A stretch of DNA of 64,000 nt, taken from CAKOTZ01 sp964489885. GTDB lineage: Bacteria; Bacillota; Clostridia; TANB77; CAG-508. Of the stretch, positions 43,024 through 50,340 are shown piece after piece. The DNA lies in assembly GCA_964489885.1 (NCBI GenBank), contig CAZAZX010000003.1, forward strand, positions 47,761-111,760, written 5' to 3'. The number at the start of each line of letters is the position of its first letter. Within the stretch, counting starts at the first letter, position 1. The position numbers and the translations under genes were made by a program. Under the pieces are notes generated by a model. That model did not search any database. It was not told the DNA's origin and saw nothing but the letters and a program-made list of their open reading frames with translations.

Positions 43024-44025
43024 TCTTTTTCTATTATCTAATGCATCTAAATTATCTAATGCTTTACCTGTTCCTAAAGCCACACATGATACAGCATCTT
43101 CTGCTATCATAACTCTAATTCCTGTGTCCTCAGATAACAATTTGTCTAAACCATTGACTAAACATCCTCCACCTGTCATATAAATTCCTTTGTCGCTTAT
43201 ATCAGCTGCTAATTCTGGTGGTGTCTTCTCAAGTACTGAATGAACAGCATCTAAAATTAATCTAGCAGGTTCTTCTAGTGCTTCCATTATTTCGCTTGAT
43301 TTAACAGTTATTGTTTTTGGCAACCCATCTATTAAGTCTCTTCCTCTAACATCCATTTCAATATCTTGAATTCTAGGATATACACAACCTATATTCATTT
43401 TTAATTCCTCAGCAGTTCTTTCTCCAATCATAATGTTATGCCTTTTTTTCATGTATTTTACTATATATTCATCAAATTTATCTCCTGCAACCTTTATAGA
43501 AGTACTTACAACAGATCCGCCTAAAGAAATTACTGCAATATCAGTTGTTCCTCCTCCAATATCTACAATCATATTTCCAGAAGGTTTAGAAATGTCTATT
43601 CCTGCCCCAATTGCAGCTGCGATTGGTTCTTCTATTAAATATACTTTTCTAGCACCCGCCTGAGATGCTGCATCAATTACAGCTTTTTTTTCAACCTCTG
43701 TTACCCTAGATGGTATACATATCATAATTCTTGGAGAAAAAATAAATCTGCCACAAATTTTGTTTATAAAGTATTTAAGCATCTTTTCTGTTACTGTATA
43801 GTCTGAAATCACACCATCCCTTAATGGTCTTGTTGCGACAATATTTCCTGGTGTTCTTCCAAGCATTCTTCTAGCTTCTTGGCCAACTGCTAGTACTTCT
43901 TTTGTATCACTATTTACAGCAACAACAGATGGTTCACGTAAAACAATTCCTTTGCCTCTAACGTAAGCAATAACTGTTGCAGTACCTAAATCTATTCCAA
44001 TGTCTTGCCCAAACTTGAACATCAT
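43021..44025 (-). CDS. mreB: MreB-family rod-shape actin homologue
   Basis: 334 residues with the actin-fold ATPase motifs: phosphate 1 DIGIDLGTATVIAYVRGKGI, phosphate 2 MIVDIGGGTTDIAVISLGG (near 155), adenosine GIYMTGGGCLVNGLD. MreB, Mbl and MreBH cannot be told apart safely; the neighbouring genes do not include mreC or mreD. Directs lateral cell-wall synthesis at the membrane. AAAGGAG ribosome binding site; two adjacent ATGs can serve as start. Confidence 0.93.
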   Translation of the reverse strand: MMFKFGQDIGIDLGTATVIAYVRGKGIVLREPSVVAVNSDTKEVLAVGQEARRMLGRTPGNIVATRPLRDGVISDYTVTEKMLKYFINKICGRFIFSPRIMICIPSRVTEVEKKAVIDAASQAGARKVYLIEEPIAAAIGAGIDISKPSGNMIVDIGGGTTDIAVISLGGSVVSTSIKVAGDKFDEYIVKYMKKRHNIMIGERTAEELKMNIGCVYPRIQDIEMDVRGRDLIDGLPKTITVKSSEIMEALEEPARLILDAVHSVLEKTPPELAADISDKGIYMTGGGCLVNGLDKLLSEDTGIRVMIAEDAVSCVALGTGKALDNLDALDNRKR

Positions 44026-44112
44026 ATCTACTCCTTTAAAATATTTTCGCTTTTATTACAAATTTGTTACAATTATATTACATTTAAGATAAAATTTCAA
44101 TATAATATTTAT

Positions 44113-44153
44113 AAAAAAAGATTAATAATTTTAATCAAACTATTAATCTTTTT
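44113..44153. terminator. Terminator after the frameshifted membrane gene
   Basis: Stem AAAAGATTAATA/TATTAATCTTTT with A/T tracts, just beyond the stop at 44159 on the minus strand. Confidence 0.75.
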
Positions 44154-44158
44154 ATCCA

Positions 44159-44654
44159 TTATAATACAGAATATACCATAATCATTCCAACTAGAACTTC
44201 TATTCCCCAATCTATGTTATTAAAAAATCTATGTATAGCATAAAATCCACCATTTTCTTCAATTTGATTTACTGTTGAAATAACATAACTTCCAACATTT
44301 GAAAATCTAAATGGAATTGTAAAATTTTTACTTTTCCCTCCGAATTAAGCTTTCAATATTTTCGTATTCACTTCCTAAATATTGATTATTCTTGCTAAAG
44401 AAATCTATTTTTAAATATTTATTTTGTTCTGAGCCATCATCTTTTTTTGTGATTTGGCCACTGATTGAACCATTTGCATTTGTTGCTTTTGCTTCATTTA
44501 CTGTAATATCATAATTTTGAGATTTGATTGATGTAGCATTTGTTCCTAAATTTCTATAAGTGCTATATAAACTGTAATCTATAATAACATTTGAGACAAA
44601 ATAAAAAGCCACAAATATTACGAAATATATAAAAAAGGTCTTCAATCTTTTCAT
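44159..44654 (-). pseudogene. Two-span membrane protein with FxLYD-like domain, frameshifted
   Basis: The first frame from ATG 44654 (GGAGGT 7 nt upstream) encodes an N-terminal membrane segment and a beta-rich extracytoplasmic domain (NANGSISGQITKKDDG, LKIDFFSKNNQYLGSEYEN), then stops after RREK. Another frame continues GGKSKNFTIPFRFSNVGSYV, where an FxLYD-like fold would finish, and ends in a second membrane-like segment at a TAA (44159-44161). Removing one base, the C complementary to G44342, joins them into about 164 residues. Function unknown; upstream neighbour is a GT2 glycosyltransferase. Confidence 0.65.
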
Positions 44655-44692
44655 GGGTATAACCTCCATTTATCTGTTAAATACAATTTTAT

Positions 44693-45637
44693 TTAATCTA
44701 ATCTAACCTTTTCTTCAGTTTCTTTAACAATATATATAGGTCTATTTTTTACTTCTAAATATGTTTTTGACATATACTGTCCCATAATTCCAGTACAAAA
44801 TAGTTGGATTCCGCCAACAAATAATATTATACATGCAGTTGATGGCCAACCGGAAACTGGATCTCCGTAAACTAATGTTTTAAAAATAATTATACAAATC
44901 ATTATTAGCGCTACTAAACAAAAAAGTACTCCTATAACTGTTGATATTACAAGCGGAGCTGTTGAAAATGCTGTTATTCCGTCAATTGAATATAGAAATA
45001 ATTTCCAAAAAGACCAACTTGTCTTACCAGCAACCCTTTCAACATTTTCGTATTCAATCCATTTTGTATCAAATCCAACCCAACCAAATATTCCTTTAGA
45101 AAATCGATTGTATTCCCCAATTGATACAATACTATCTGTCATTTGTCTTGTCATTAACCTAAAATCTCTAGCTCCATCAACAATTTCTGTTTTAGATAAC
45201 TTATTAATTATCTTATAAAATAATTTTGCAAAAAAAGAGCGAAGTCTAGGTTCTCCCTTTCTTGTTGTTCTTCTAGTTGCTACGCAATCATATTTTCCTT
45301 CTTTTAAAATTGCATACATTTGGGTAACTAGTTCTGGTGGATCTTGTAAGTCGGCATCCATAACGGCTACAAAATCTCCCTTAGAAGATTTAAGTCCGGC
45401 ATACATTGCAGCTTCTTTTCCAAAATTTCTAGAAAAAGATATATACCTAACTCTTGTATCCAATCTTGCTAATTCTCTTAGCTTTTCAAGTGTTTTATCT
45501 TTTGAGCCATCATTTACAAACAGAAATTCAAACTCGGCATAATCCATTTGTTTAGCAATTTTTGTTATTTCTTTATAAAAAAATGGCAATGCTTCTTCTT
45601 CATTGTAACAAGGTACAACTATTGAGATTTTGTCCAT
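44693..45637 (-). CDS. GT2 glycosyltransferase, GtrB/polyprenyl-phosphate type
   Basis: 314 residues: GT-A domain (ISIVVPCYNEEEALPFF, FVNDGSKDKT, DADLQDPPE), then two C-terminal membrane helices (about 230-255 and 268-290). This is the DPM1/GtrB-like group that loads a sugar onto undecaprenyl phosphate for later transfer outside the membrane. It may serve the membrane glycosyltransferases at 24.8-29.8 kb, but that is inference. Followed 38 nt later by the frameshifted membrane protein. Confidence 0.9.
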   Translation of the reverse strand: MDKISIVVPCYNEEEALPFFYKEITKIAKQMDYAEFEFLFVNDGSKDKTLEKLRELARLDTRVRYISFSRNFGKEAAMYAGLKSSKGDFVAVMDADLQDPPELVTQMYAILKEGKYDCVATRRTTRKGEPRLRSFFAKLFYKIINKLSKTEIVDGARDFRLMTRQMTDSIVSIGEYNRFSKGIFGWVGFDTKWIEYENVERVAGKTSWSFWKLFLYSIDGITAFSTAPLVISTVIGVLFCLVALIMICIIIFKTLVYGDPVSGWPSTACIILFVGGIQLFCTGIMGQYMSKTYLEVKNRPIYIVKETEEKVRLD

Positions 45638-45751
45638 TTGTTTACCTCTTTCCTTTTTTCTAAAGTAATAGTCTCATTTTTACTACAGAAATTTCTGGAT
45701 ACTTCCTAATTTATAAAATTCATTTAGTCTTGTATTTTATATGCATAGATA

Positions 45752-45783
45752 TATAGTGTATAAATAAAATTTATACACTATAT
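45752..45783. terminator. Terminator of hpf
   Basis: Stem TATAGTGTATAA/TTATACACTATA around an AT-rich loop, about 30 nt past the hpf stop on the minus strand. Confidence 0.55.
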
Positions 45784-45812
45784 TCTTTTTATTATATATT
45801 GCTTTTAATTTT

Positions 45813-46343
45813 TTAAGCTTCTGGTTCTATTATTCCATAGTTTGTATTATCTTTTAGACGATAAATTACGTTAACCTTATTTGTTTCGATATTAACAAAT
45901 ACTAAAAATCTATTTTCTGGCTTTTCTTGTAATTTTAAAATTGCATCTTCAGGTGATAATGGTTTAATATCATAGTATAATTCTTTTATTATTTCATTTT
46001 CAATTTTATTTTCATTTTTTTCTTCTTGCATAGCTAATTTTATTGAATCTGTTTTTGTTTGCTTTTCTCTTTTTGTTTTATATTTTCTAATTTGTCCTTC
46101 TAATATGTCAATATCTTTGTCAATTGATGCATATAAGTCTTTATGTGCTGTAACTGCTCTATATGTAGTTGTTTTGACAGTAACGTGCATTTCAGCTATT
46201 TGTTCATTTTTTTCTGTTCTAATAGTTACAAGAACTTCTCCTTCATCATCAAAATATTTTTCTATTCTTTCCATCTTTTTTGTAATATAATCATTTATCG
46301 CTTGTGTTACTTTAACATCTTTTCCTACTATTTTTATGTTCAT
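45813..46343 (-). CDS. hpf: Ribosome hibernation promoting factor, long form
   Basis: 176 residues from MNIKIVGKDVKVTQAINDYI: N-terminal RaiA/YfiA domain (1-100) and the C-terminal dimerisation domain (KPLSPEDAILKLQ-like PLSPEDAILKLQEKPENRFLVFVN, about 120-175) that distinguishes long HPF, which dimerises 70S ribosomes into inactive 100S particles. Start at ATG 46343 after GGAGG; the longer reading has no ribosome binding site. Confidence 0.95.
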   Translation of the reverse strand: MNIKIVGKDVKVTQAINDYITKKMERIEKYFDDEGEVLVTIRTEKNEQIAEMHVTVKTTTYRAVTAHKDLYASIDKDIDILEGQIRKYKTKREKQTKTDSIKLAMQEEKNENKIENEIIKELYYDIKPLSPEDAILKLQEKPENRFLVFVNIETNKVNVIYRLKDNTNYGIIEPEA

Positions 46344-46411
46344 TTTATCCTCCATTCTGACATCAAATGTCATAAAAAACAATATAATTATACTTGTATT
46401 ATAATATTAAT

Positions 46412-47008
46412 TTACCCATTTTGTAAATACATTTTAAAATAATTCTTCGAATTCTTGTAATGAAAACATTCCAGTTCGTGGTCATTTATTATCCCAATAG
46501 CTTGTAAATATGAATATATTATAGTTGAACCTACAAACTTCATTCCTCTTTTTTTCAAATCTTTTGAAACTTTATCTGATAATTCAGATGTGGTTTTAAA
46601 ATTATCATCTACATTTTTTATTATTTTATTGTTTGTAAATTTCCATATATAATTTGAAAAGCTTCCAAATTCTTTTTGTATTTCAATAAAAATTTTTGCA
46701 TTGTTTACTGTGGCATTTATTTTTAGTTTGTTTTTTATAATATCACTATTATTGCAAAGTTCTTCTATTTTCTTTTCATCATATTTACTTATTTTTTTAT
46801 AATCAAAATTGTCAAAAGCTTTCTTAAATGCTTTTCTTTTATTTAAAACGCATTCCCAAGATAACCCCGCTTGAAAGGATTCTAGTACCAAAAATTCAAA
46901 CATATAACCATCATCATAATGTGGAACTCCCCACTCGTTATCGTGATAATCAATGTATAGCGGGTTTTTTAAGTTTACCCATTTACATCTTCTTTTCTCA
47001 TTTTCCAT
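46412..47008 (-). CDS. tag: DNA-3-methyladenine glycosylase I
   Basis: 198 residues. RRCKWVN (zinc Cys), YHDNEWGVPHYDD with a zinc His, FLVLESFQAGLSWECVLNKR, and C-terminal DHELECFHY carrying the last zinc ligands match Tag. It removes 3-methyladenine from alkylated DNA. Its ATG overlaps the stop of a damaged O6-methylguanine methyltransferase gene, so the two formed an alkylation-repair operon. Confidence 0.95.
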   Translation of the reverse strand: MENEKRRCKWVNLKNPLYIDYHDNEWGVPHYDDGYMFEFLVLESFQAGLSWECVLNKRKAFKKAFDNFDYKKISKYDEKKIEELCNNSDIIKNKLKINATVNNAKIFIEIQKEFGSFSNYIWKFTNNKIIKNVDDNFKTTSELSDKVSKDLKKRGMKFVGSTIIYSYLQAIGIINDHELECFHYKNSKNYFKMYLQNG

Positions 47009-47306
47009 TATAAAGCTGTTCCCTTCTTTGGAATATAGAATTTGCTAGTATTTACGCCTTCCAATTCTAAAAGTTTTAATTTGTTGTTAATTCCTCCAGC
47101 ATAACTGGTTAAGCTATTATTTGTTCCTACTACCCTATGGCAAGGTATAATAATGCAAATATTGGCAACTCTTGTTCTATGCCGTCCTTACGTACATATT
47201 TCCAGTAGTCTCTTCCTTCCTCAAAACAAAGTACTGTTAAGTTTTCTCCATCTGAATTTAATGTTATTTCTCCTAATGGAGATTGGTATCTTTTACTATA
47301 AATCAT
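47008..47306 (-). pseudogene. ogt: Methylated-DNA-[protein]-cysteine S-methyltransferase, internal deletion
   Basis: From ATG 47306 the frame encodes the Ogt N-terminal domain (MIYSKRYQSPLGEITLNSD through DYWKYVRKDGIEQELPIF), then goes out of frame. Another frame carries IIIPCHRVVGTNNSLTSYAG, the active-site Cys motif, and runs to the stop at 47008-47010. About 60 residues between them (normal length about 160) are missing, including the DNA-binding helix-turn-helix. The junction near 47154-47165 lies at CCAATATTTG, plausible microhomology for deletion. Overlaps the tag start. Confidence 0.82.
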
Positions 47307-47512
47307 AACTACCGCCTTTTTATATATTCCATTTATGCTTTTTTAAATCAACACAAGTTTCATTTTTAAATGTTATTCCTTCATTACTTTTTAATATCTG
47401 TAAAATTTTAAGTTTTTACTTTGAATATTGTTATTTCATCTAAATTAAAGCATAAAATTAATGAACAGTCAATAAAACTTGTATTTCATTTGTTTTTGGC
47501 AATTATTTTTTA

Positions 47513-48361
47513 TTATTCATTAATAGTAAATCCTGTAATATCTGGCTTAACTATATCATCATCTGTCACAATATCAAATTTATATTCATAATCAACTACC
47601 ATATCAATTGTTCTATTAATTTTTTTAGTTGATTTTTCTATACTTCTAATAGCCATACCTGTTTCTTTATCTATATATCTTTCATAACTATTCCCTTTAA
47701 TAACATAACAATCTCTTCCATTACAATAAGTAGAATCAATGCCTATTATAAAAGCATACTGAAAATTTGCAAATAATCCGTCTGACACATAAGTTACAGG
47801 TAGTATATGCCCTCCTGCCATAGTCTCAAAATTTTGTATATATTTATTTTCGCCTGATTCTGTTAAAAATAATTGCTCATTACCTTTCTTATAATAAGTT
47901 AATTTCTGTATTTTATTTTCATCAACCAATCTAGTAACTGTTGTTAAATAATCTTCTCCTTTATTGTAACTCTCTGTTATAATTAAAGAATCTCCTTGAT
48001 ACGAATACAATTTTGCATAATAATTATTGTTTATTTGACTTTCAGTTGCTTTTCCAGAAATTAAAGACATTATGATTATTCTTCTACCTACTAACAATAC
48101 ATAAATCATTATTATAATCAATAATATTGCTTTTAAAATTTTCATTTTTTTACTGTATTTTTTTAAGTATTTTACTTTTCTGCCATCTCGCTTTATAGTA
48201 TTTACTTCAAAATCCTTTTTCATATTATCATATACTTTTTGACATTCTTTGCAAACTTTTAAATGTTCTTCAATAAAGTTATTCGTTTCATCATTTGTTA
48301 AATTTTCAATATAGTTTGGTAATAAATCTTGAACAATTTTACAGTCTCTTTTTTCTTCCAT
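47513..48361 (-). CDS. Zinc-finger anti-sigma-type membrane protein
   Basis: 282 residues from MEEKRDCKIVQDLLPNYIEN. The N-terminus has the zf-HC2 pattern (CKIVQDLLPNYIENL then HLKVCKECQK: HxxxCxxC), a single membrane span follows (about 93-113) and then an extracytoplasmic domain of about 170 residues. Such proteins sequester the cognate ECF sigma factor, whose gene ends 1 nt upstream. Start at ATG 48361 with AGGAGG 9 nt upstream inside the sigma gene. Confidence 0.85.
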   Translation of the reverse strand: MEEKRDCKIVQDLLPNYIENLTNDETNNFIEEHLKVCKECQKVYDNMKKDFEVNTIKRDGRKVKYLKKYSKKMKILKAILLIIIMIYVLLVGRRIIIMSLISGKATESQINNNYYAKLYSYQGDSLIITESYNKGEDYLTTVTRLVDENKIQKLTYYKKGNEQLFLTESGENKYIQNFETMAGGHILPVTYVSDGLFANFQYAFIIGIDSTYCNGRDCYVIKGNSYERYIDKETGMAIRSIEKSTKKINRTIDMVVDYEYKFDIVTDDDIVKPDITGFTINE

Positions 48362-48362
48362 A

Positions 48363-48836
48363 TCAATCAACCTCCTTTAAGTGATTTTTTCCTCGATAAA
48401 AAGTTACTCTAGCCCAGTTTTCTGTTTGATTCAAAATAATTCCTATTTCTTTAAAACTCAATTCCCCTGTTATCCTTAAATAAATTACTTCTCGTGTTTT
48501 TTCATCTAGTTTTTGCATTTTTCTATATAAAGATATTTTTTCATCATTAGAAATAACTTTTTCTTCTATTATATCGTTTGATTGTATTTCTAATAGTTTT
48601 TCCTCGATGCTTATAACTTTATTTTTTTTGCACTGGTCATACCATAAATTTTTTGCAATTTGACATAGCCATACTGACATTTTACATTCGCCTTTATATG
48701 TATCAATTTTCTTAACTGCCCTATAAAAAGTTTCTTGCGTTAGTTCTTCAGAAATATCATTATTACGAGTTAAACAGAATAGATATTTGTTTACTATTTC
48801 AAAATATTGTTCATATATTTGTTCCATATCCTGCAT
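48363..48836 (-). CDS. ECF-type RNA polymerase sigma factor (SigW/SigV-like)
   Basis: 157 residues: region 2 (LTQETFYRAVKKIDTYKGEC, MSVWLCQIAKNLWYDQCKK) and region 4 (KMQKLDEKTREVIYLRITGE, SFKEIGIILNQTENWARVTF). Paired with the zf-HC2 membrane anti-sigma gene immediately downstream. This is the second sigma/partner pair of the window. Confidence 0.92.
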   Translation of the reverse strand: MQDMEQIYEQYFEIVNKYLFCLTRNNDISEELTQETFYRAVKKIDTYKGECKMSVWLCQIAKNLWYDQCKKNKVISIEEKLLEIQSNDIIEEKVISNDEKISLYRKMQKLDEKTREVIYLRITGELSFKEIGIILNQTENWARVTFYRGKNHLKEVD

Positions 48837-48946
48837 AACTTTTATCCCCCTTTGCTTATATGACGATTGAAATTGAAATTCGTTACAAAATTTTATACAA
48901 TTTTTTATAGATTTATCTAAAAAAGCTTATTTTTTGTTTTATTGTA

Positions 48947-48985
48947 AAACAACAATGTGGTCGGGTTCTTATAAATGGATTTGTC
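48947..48985. repeat. Short dispersed repeat (copy 3)
   Basis: TTTTATTGTAAAACAACAAT followed by GTGGTCGGGTTCTTAT. It resembles the 29967 copy at its left part and the 15065-15171 element at its CGGGTTCTTAT right end. Confidence 0.45.
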
Positions 48986-49012
48986 TTGTTTTTCTTATTT
49001 TCAGATTAACTA

Positions 49013-49070
49013 AAAAAAGCCATTTAGTAGTAAACTAAATGACCTTTTAAATCGTGATACGACGATTTTT
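49013..49070. terminator. Two adjacent stem-loops before the abiF promoter
   Basis: First stem GCCATTTAGT/ACTAAATGAC flanked by A and T tracts (bidirectional terminator shape), second stem AATCGT/ACGATT followed by TTTTTG on the plus strand. No gene ends here in either direction, so they may insulate the abiF unit or be remnants. The rest of the 48840-49205 gap shows nothing else I can name. Confidence 0.5.
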
Positions 49071-49209
49071 GTTTCTGGAGCGTTTTCTAGGCAGGTATGC
49101 GAAAAAATACTCAAATTTATATTCACTTTATAATTCAAATTTACTATAATAAATTTAACATAACATTTTGTATTTTGCAATAGTTAATTAAAAATTTTTT
49201 GTGTTTTTA

Positions 49210-49238
49210 TTGACAAAAATAGTAAAATGTTGTATTAT
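49210..49238 (+). promoter_or_regulatory. Promoter of the abiF RNA/abiF transcript
   Basis: TTGACA (49210-49215), 17-nt spacer, TATTAT (49233-49238). The predicted transcription start is at or within a nucleotide or two of the first base of the conserved RNA element at 49246. Confidence 0.75.
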
Positions 49239-49245
49239 AATAAGT

Positions 49246-49281
49246 GATTAGTACCTAGGAAACTTTCGAAGCCCTAGGTCG
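49246..49281 (+). ncRNA. AbiF-associated stem-loop RNA, upstream copy
   Basis: 36 nt: GATTAGT, then stem ACCTAGG/CCTAGGT (7 bp), a 13-nt loop AAACTTTCGAAGC containing an inner CTT/AAG mini-stem, then CG. It lies between promoter and ribosome binding site of the abiF-like gene. An element of identical dimensions lies after the gene. It is consistent with the AbiF RNA motif described by comparative genomics, as I recall it. Confidence 0.75.
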
Positions 49282-49303
49282 TTTTAATATATAGGAGGTT
49301 AAA

Positions 49304-50176
49304 TTGAAAGAACCAAAAACATTAAAAGAATTGATAATGTTGCTTAAAGATAAAGGCGTGATTATTTCAAACGAAGAAGAAGCCTTAAAAAAAATTAAGA
49401 AATATTCTTACTATTCAATTGTGAATACTTATAAAGATGTTTTTAAAGATACAAATGGTAATTATAAGAAAAACGTTACTTTCGATGAAATATTTGCATT
49501 ATATTCTTTTGATAAAAATATTAGATACATATTTTTAAAATATACATTAGAAATTGAAGTAATAATAAAAGCTTTATTATCTGAAAATATTATCTCTAAA
49601 TATGGATTAGATAATTTTTTAGTTTTTGAAAATTTTGATACAAATATGAGCAAACAATCTGTTGAAGATATTTTAAATAGAATAAAAGATGAATTATCAA
49701 ATCAAAATGGTAAACATGATGCTGTTACTCATTATATGCAAAATTATGGTTTTATGCCACCCTATATACTAACTAAAATATTAACATTTGGAGAATTGAG
49801 CAAATTATATGGAATTTTAAAACAAGAAGATAGACAAGCAATTAGCAAAGAGTTCAAGATGTCTGATAAATTATTAAAGCAAATACTAATAAATTTATCT
49901 ATGATTAGAAATATATGTGCTCACAATGATAGATTATATTCATTCCATAGTAAATTTTTAATATCTTATAAAAAAATAGATAAGAATTATGAACGTAAAG
50001 CAAATTCGACAAATATTTATATTATTCTAAAATGTATGGAATATATGCTTGATTCTAATAATAGCAAAAAATTAAAAGAAGAAATCAATAACGAAATAAT
50101 AAAATTAGAAAAAAATTTAAATTCAATTGATATAAATATAATTTTAAATTTAATGGGATTTCCAAAGAATAATTAA
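49304..50176 (+). CDS. AbiF/AbiD (Abi_2) family abortive-infection protein with HEPN motif
   Basis: 290 residues, all-helical Abi_2 type: KTLKELIMLLKDKGVIISNE at the N-terminus (usually TFEEQIELLKSRGL-like), YSFDKNIRYIFLKYTLEIEV (near 68), ILTFGELSKLYGIL, and the HEPN ribonuclease motif MIRNICAHNDRLYS with R202 and H207 (Rx4H). These proteins are phage-defence or toxin RNases and are proposed relatives of the Cas13 HEPN lineage. TTG start after AGGAGGT. Bracketed by two copies of a stem-loop RNA and closed by a strong terminator, so gene and RNAs form one compact unit. Confidence 0.88.
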   Translation: MKEPKTLKELIMLLKDKGVIISNEEEALKKIKKYSYYSIVNTYKDVFKDTNGNYKKNVTFDEIFALYSFDKNIRYIFLKYTLEIEVIIKALLSENIISKYGLDNFLVFENFDTNMSKQSVEDILNRIKDELSNQNGKHDAVTHYMQNYGFMPPYILTKILTFGELSKLYGILKQEDRQAISKEFKMSDKLLKQILINLSMIRNICAHNDRLYSFHSKFLISYKKIDKNYERKANSTNIYIILKCMEYMLDSNNSKKLKEEINNEIIKLEKNLNSIDINIILNLMGFPKNN

Positions 50177-50200
50177 TAAAATACATCATATAATAATAAT

Positions 50201-50236
50201 GATTGGTATTTAAGAATCTTTTGAAGCCTTAAATCG
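50201..50236 (+). ncRNA. AbiF-associated stem-loop RNA, downstream copy
   Basis: 36 nt: GATTGGT, stem ATTTAAG/CTTAAAT, 13-nt loop AATCTTTTGAAGC, CG. Every segment has the same length as in the upstream copy, and three of seven stem pairs (2, 3 and 6) are compensatory replacements. A TATAAT box (50189-50194) lies 6 nt upstream, so it may be a separate short transcript; the -35 region is poor. A terminator follows directly. Confidence 0.72.
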
Positions 50237-50238
50237 TC

Positions 50239-50273
50239 AAATGGGCAAAGTATCAAAACTTTGCCCATTTTTT
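50239..50273 (+). terminator. Terminator of the abiF unit
   Basis: Perfect 13-bp stem AAATGGGCAAAGT/ACTTTGCCCATTT, 6-nt loop, T-tract. It begins 2 nt after the downstream RNA copy. Confidence 0.9.
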
Positions 50274-50340
50274 ATAATCACATTTCATATAGAAAATCAA
50301 TATATGAATAACCTCCAGAGCAATATTGACATAAATAATT

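Noticed and set aside
47340..47512. Open stretch upstream of the ogt remnant (about 30 codons ending KKHKWNI)
   Set aside because: No start codon with ribosome binding site and no recognisable family; too short to call a gene tail with confidence.
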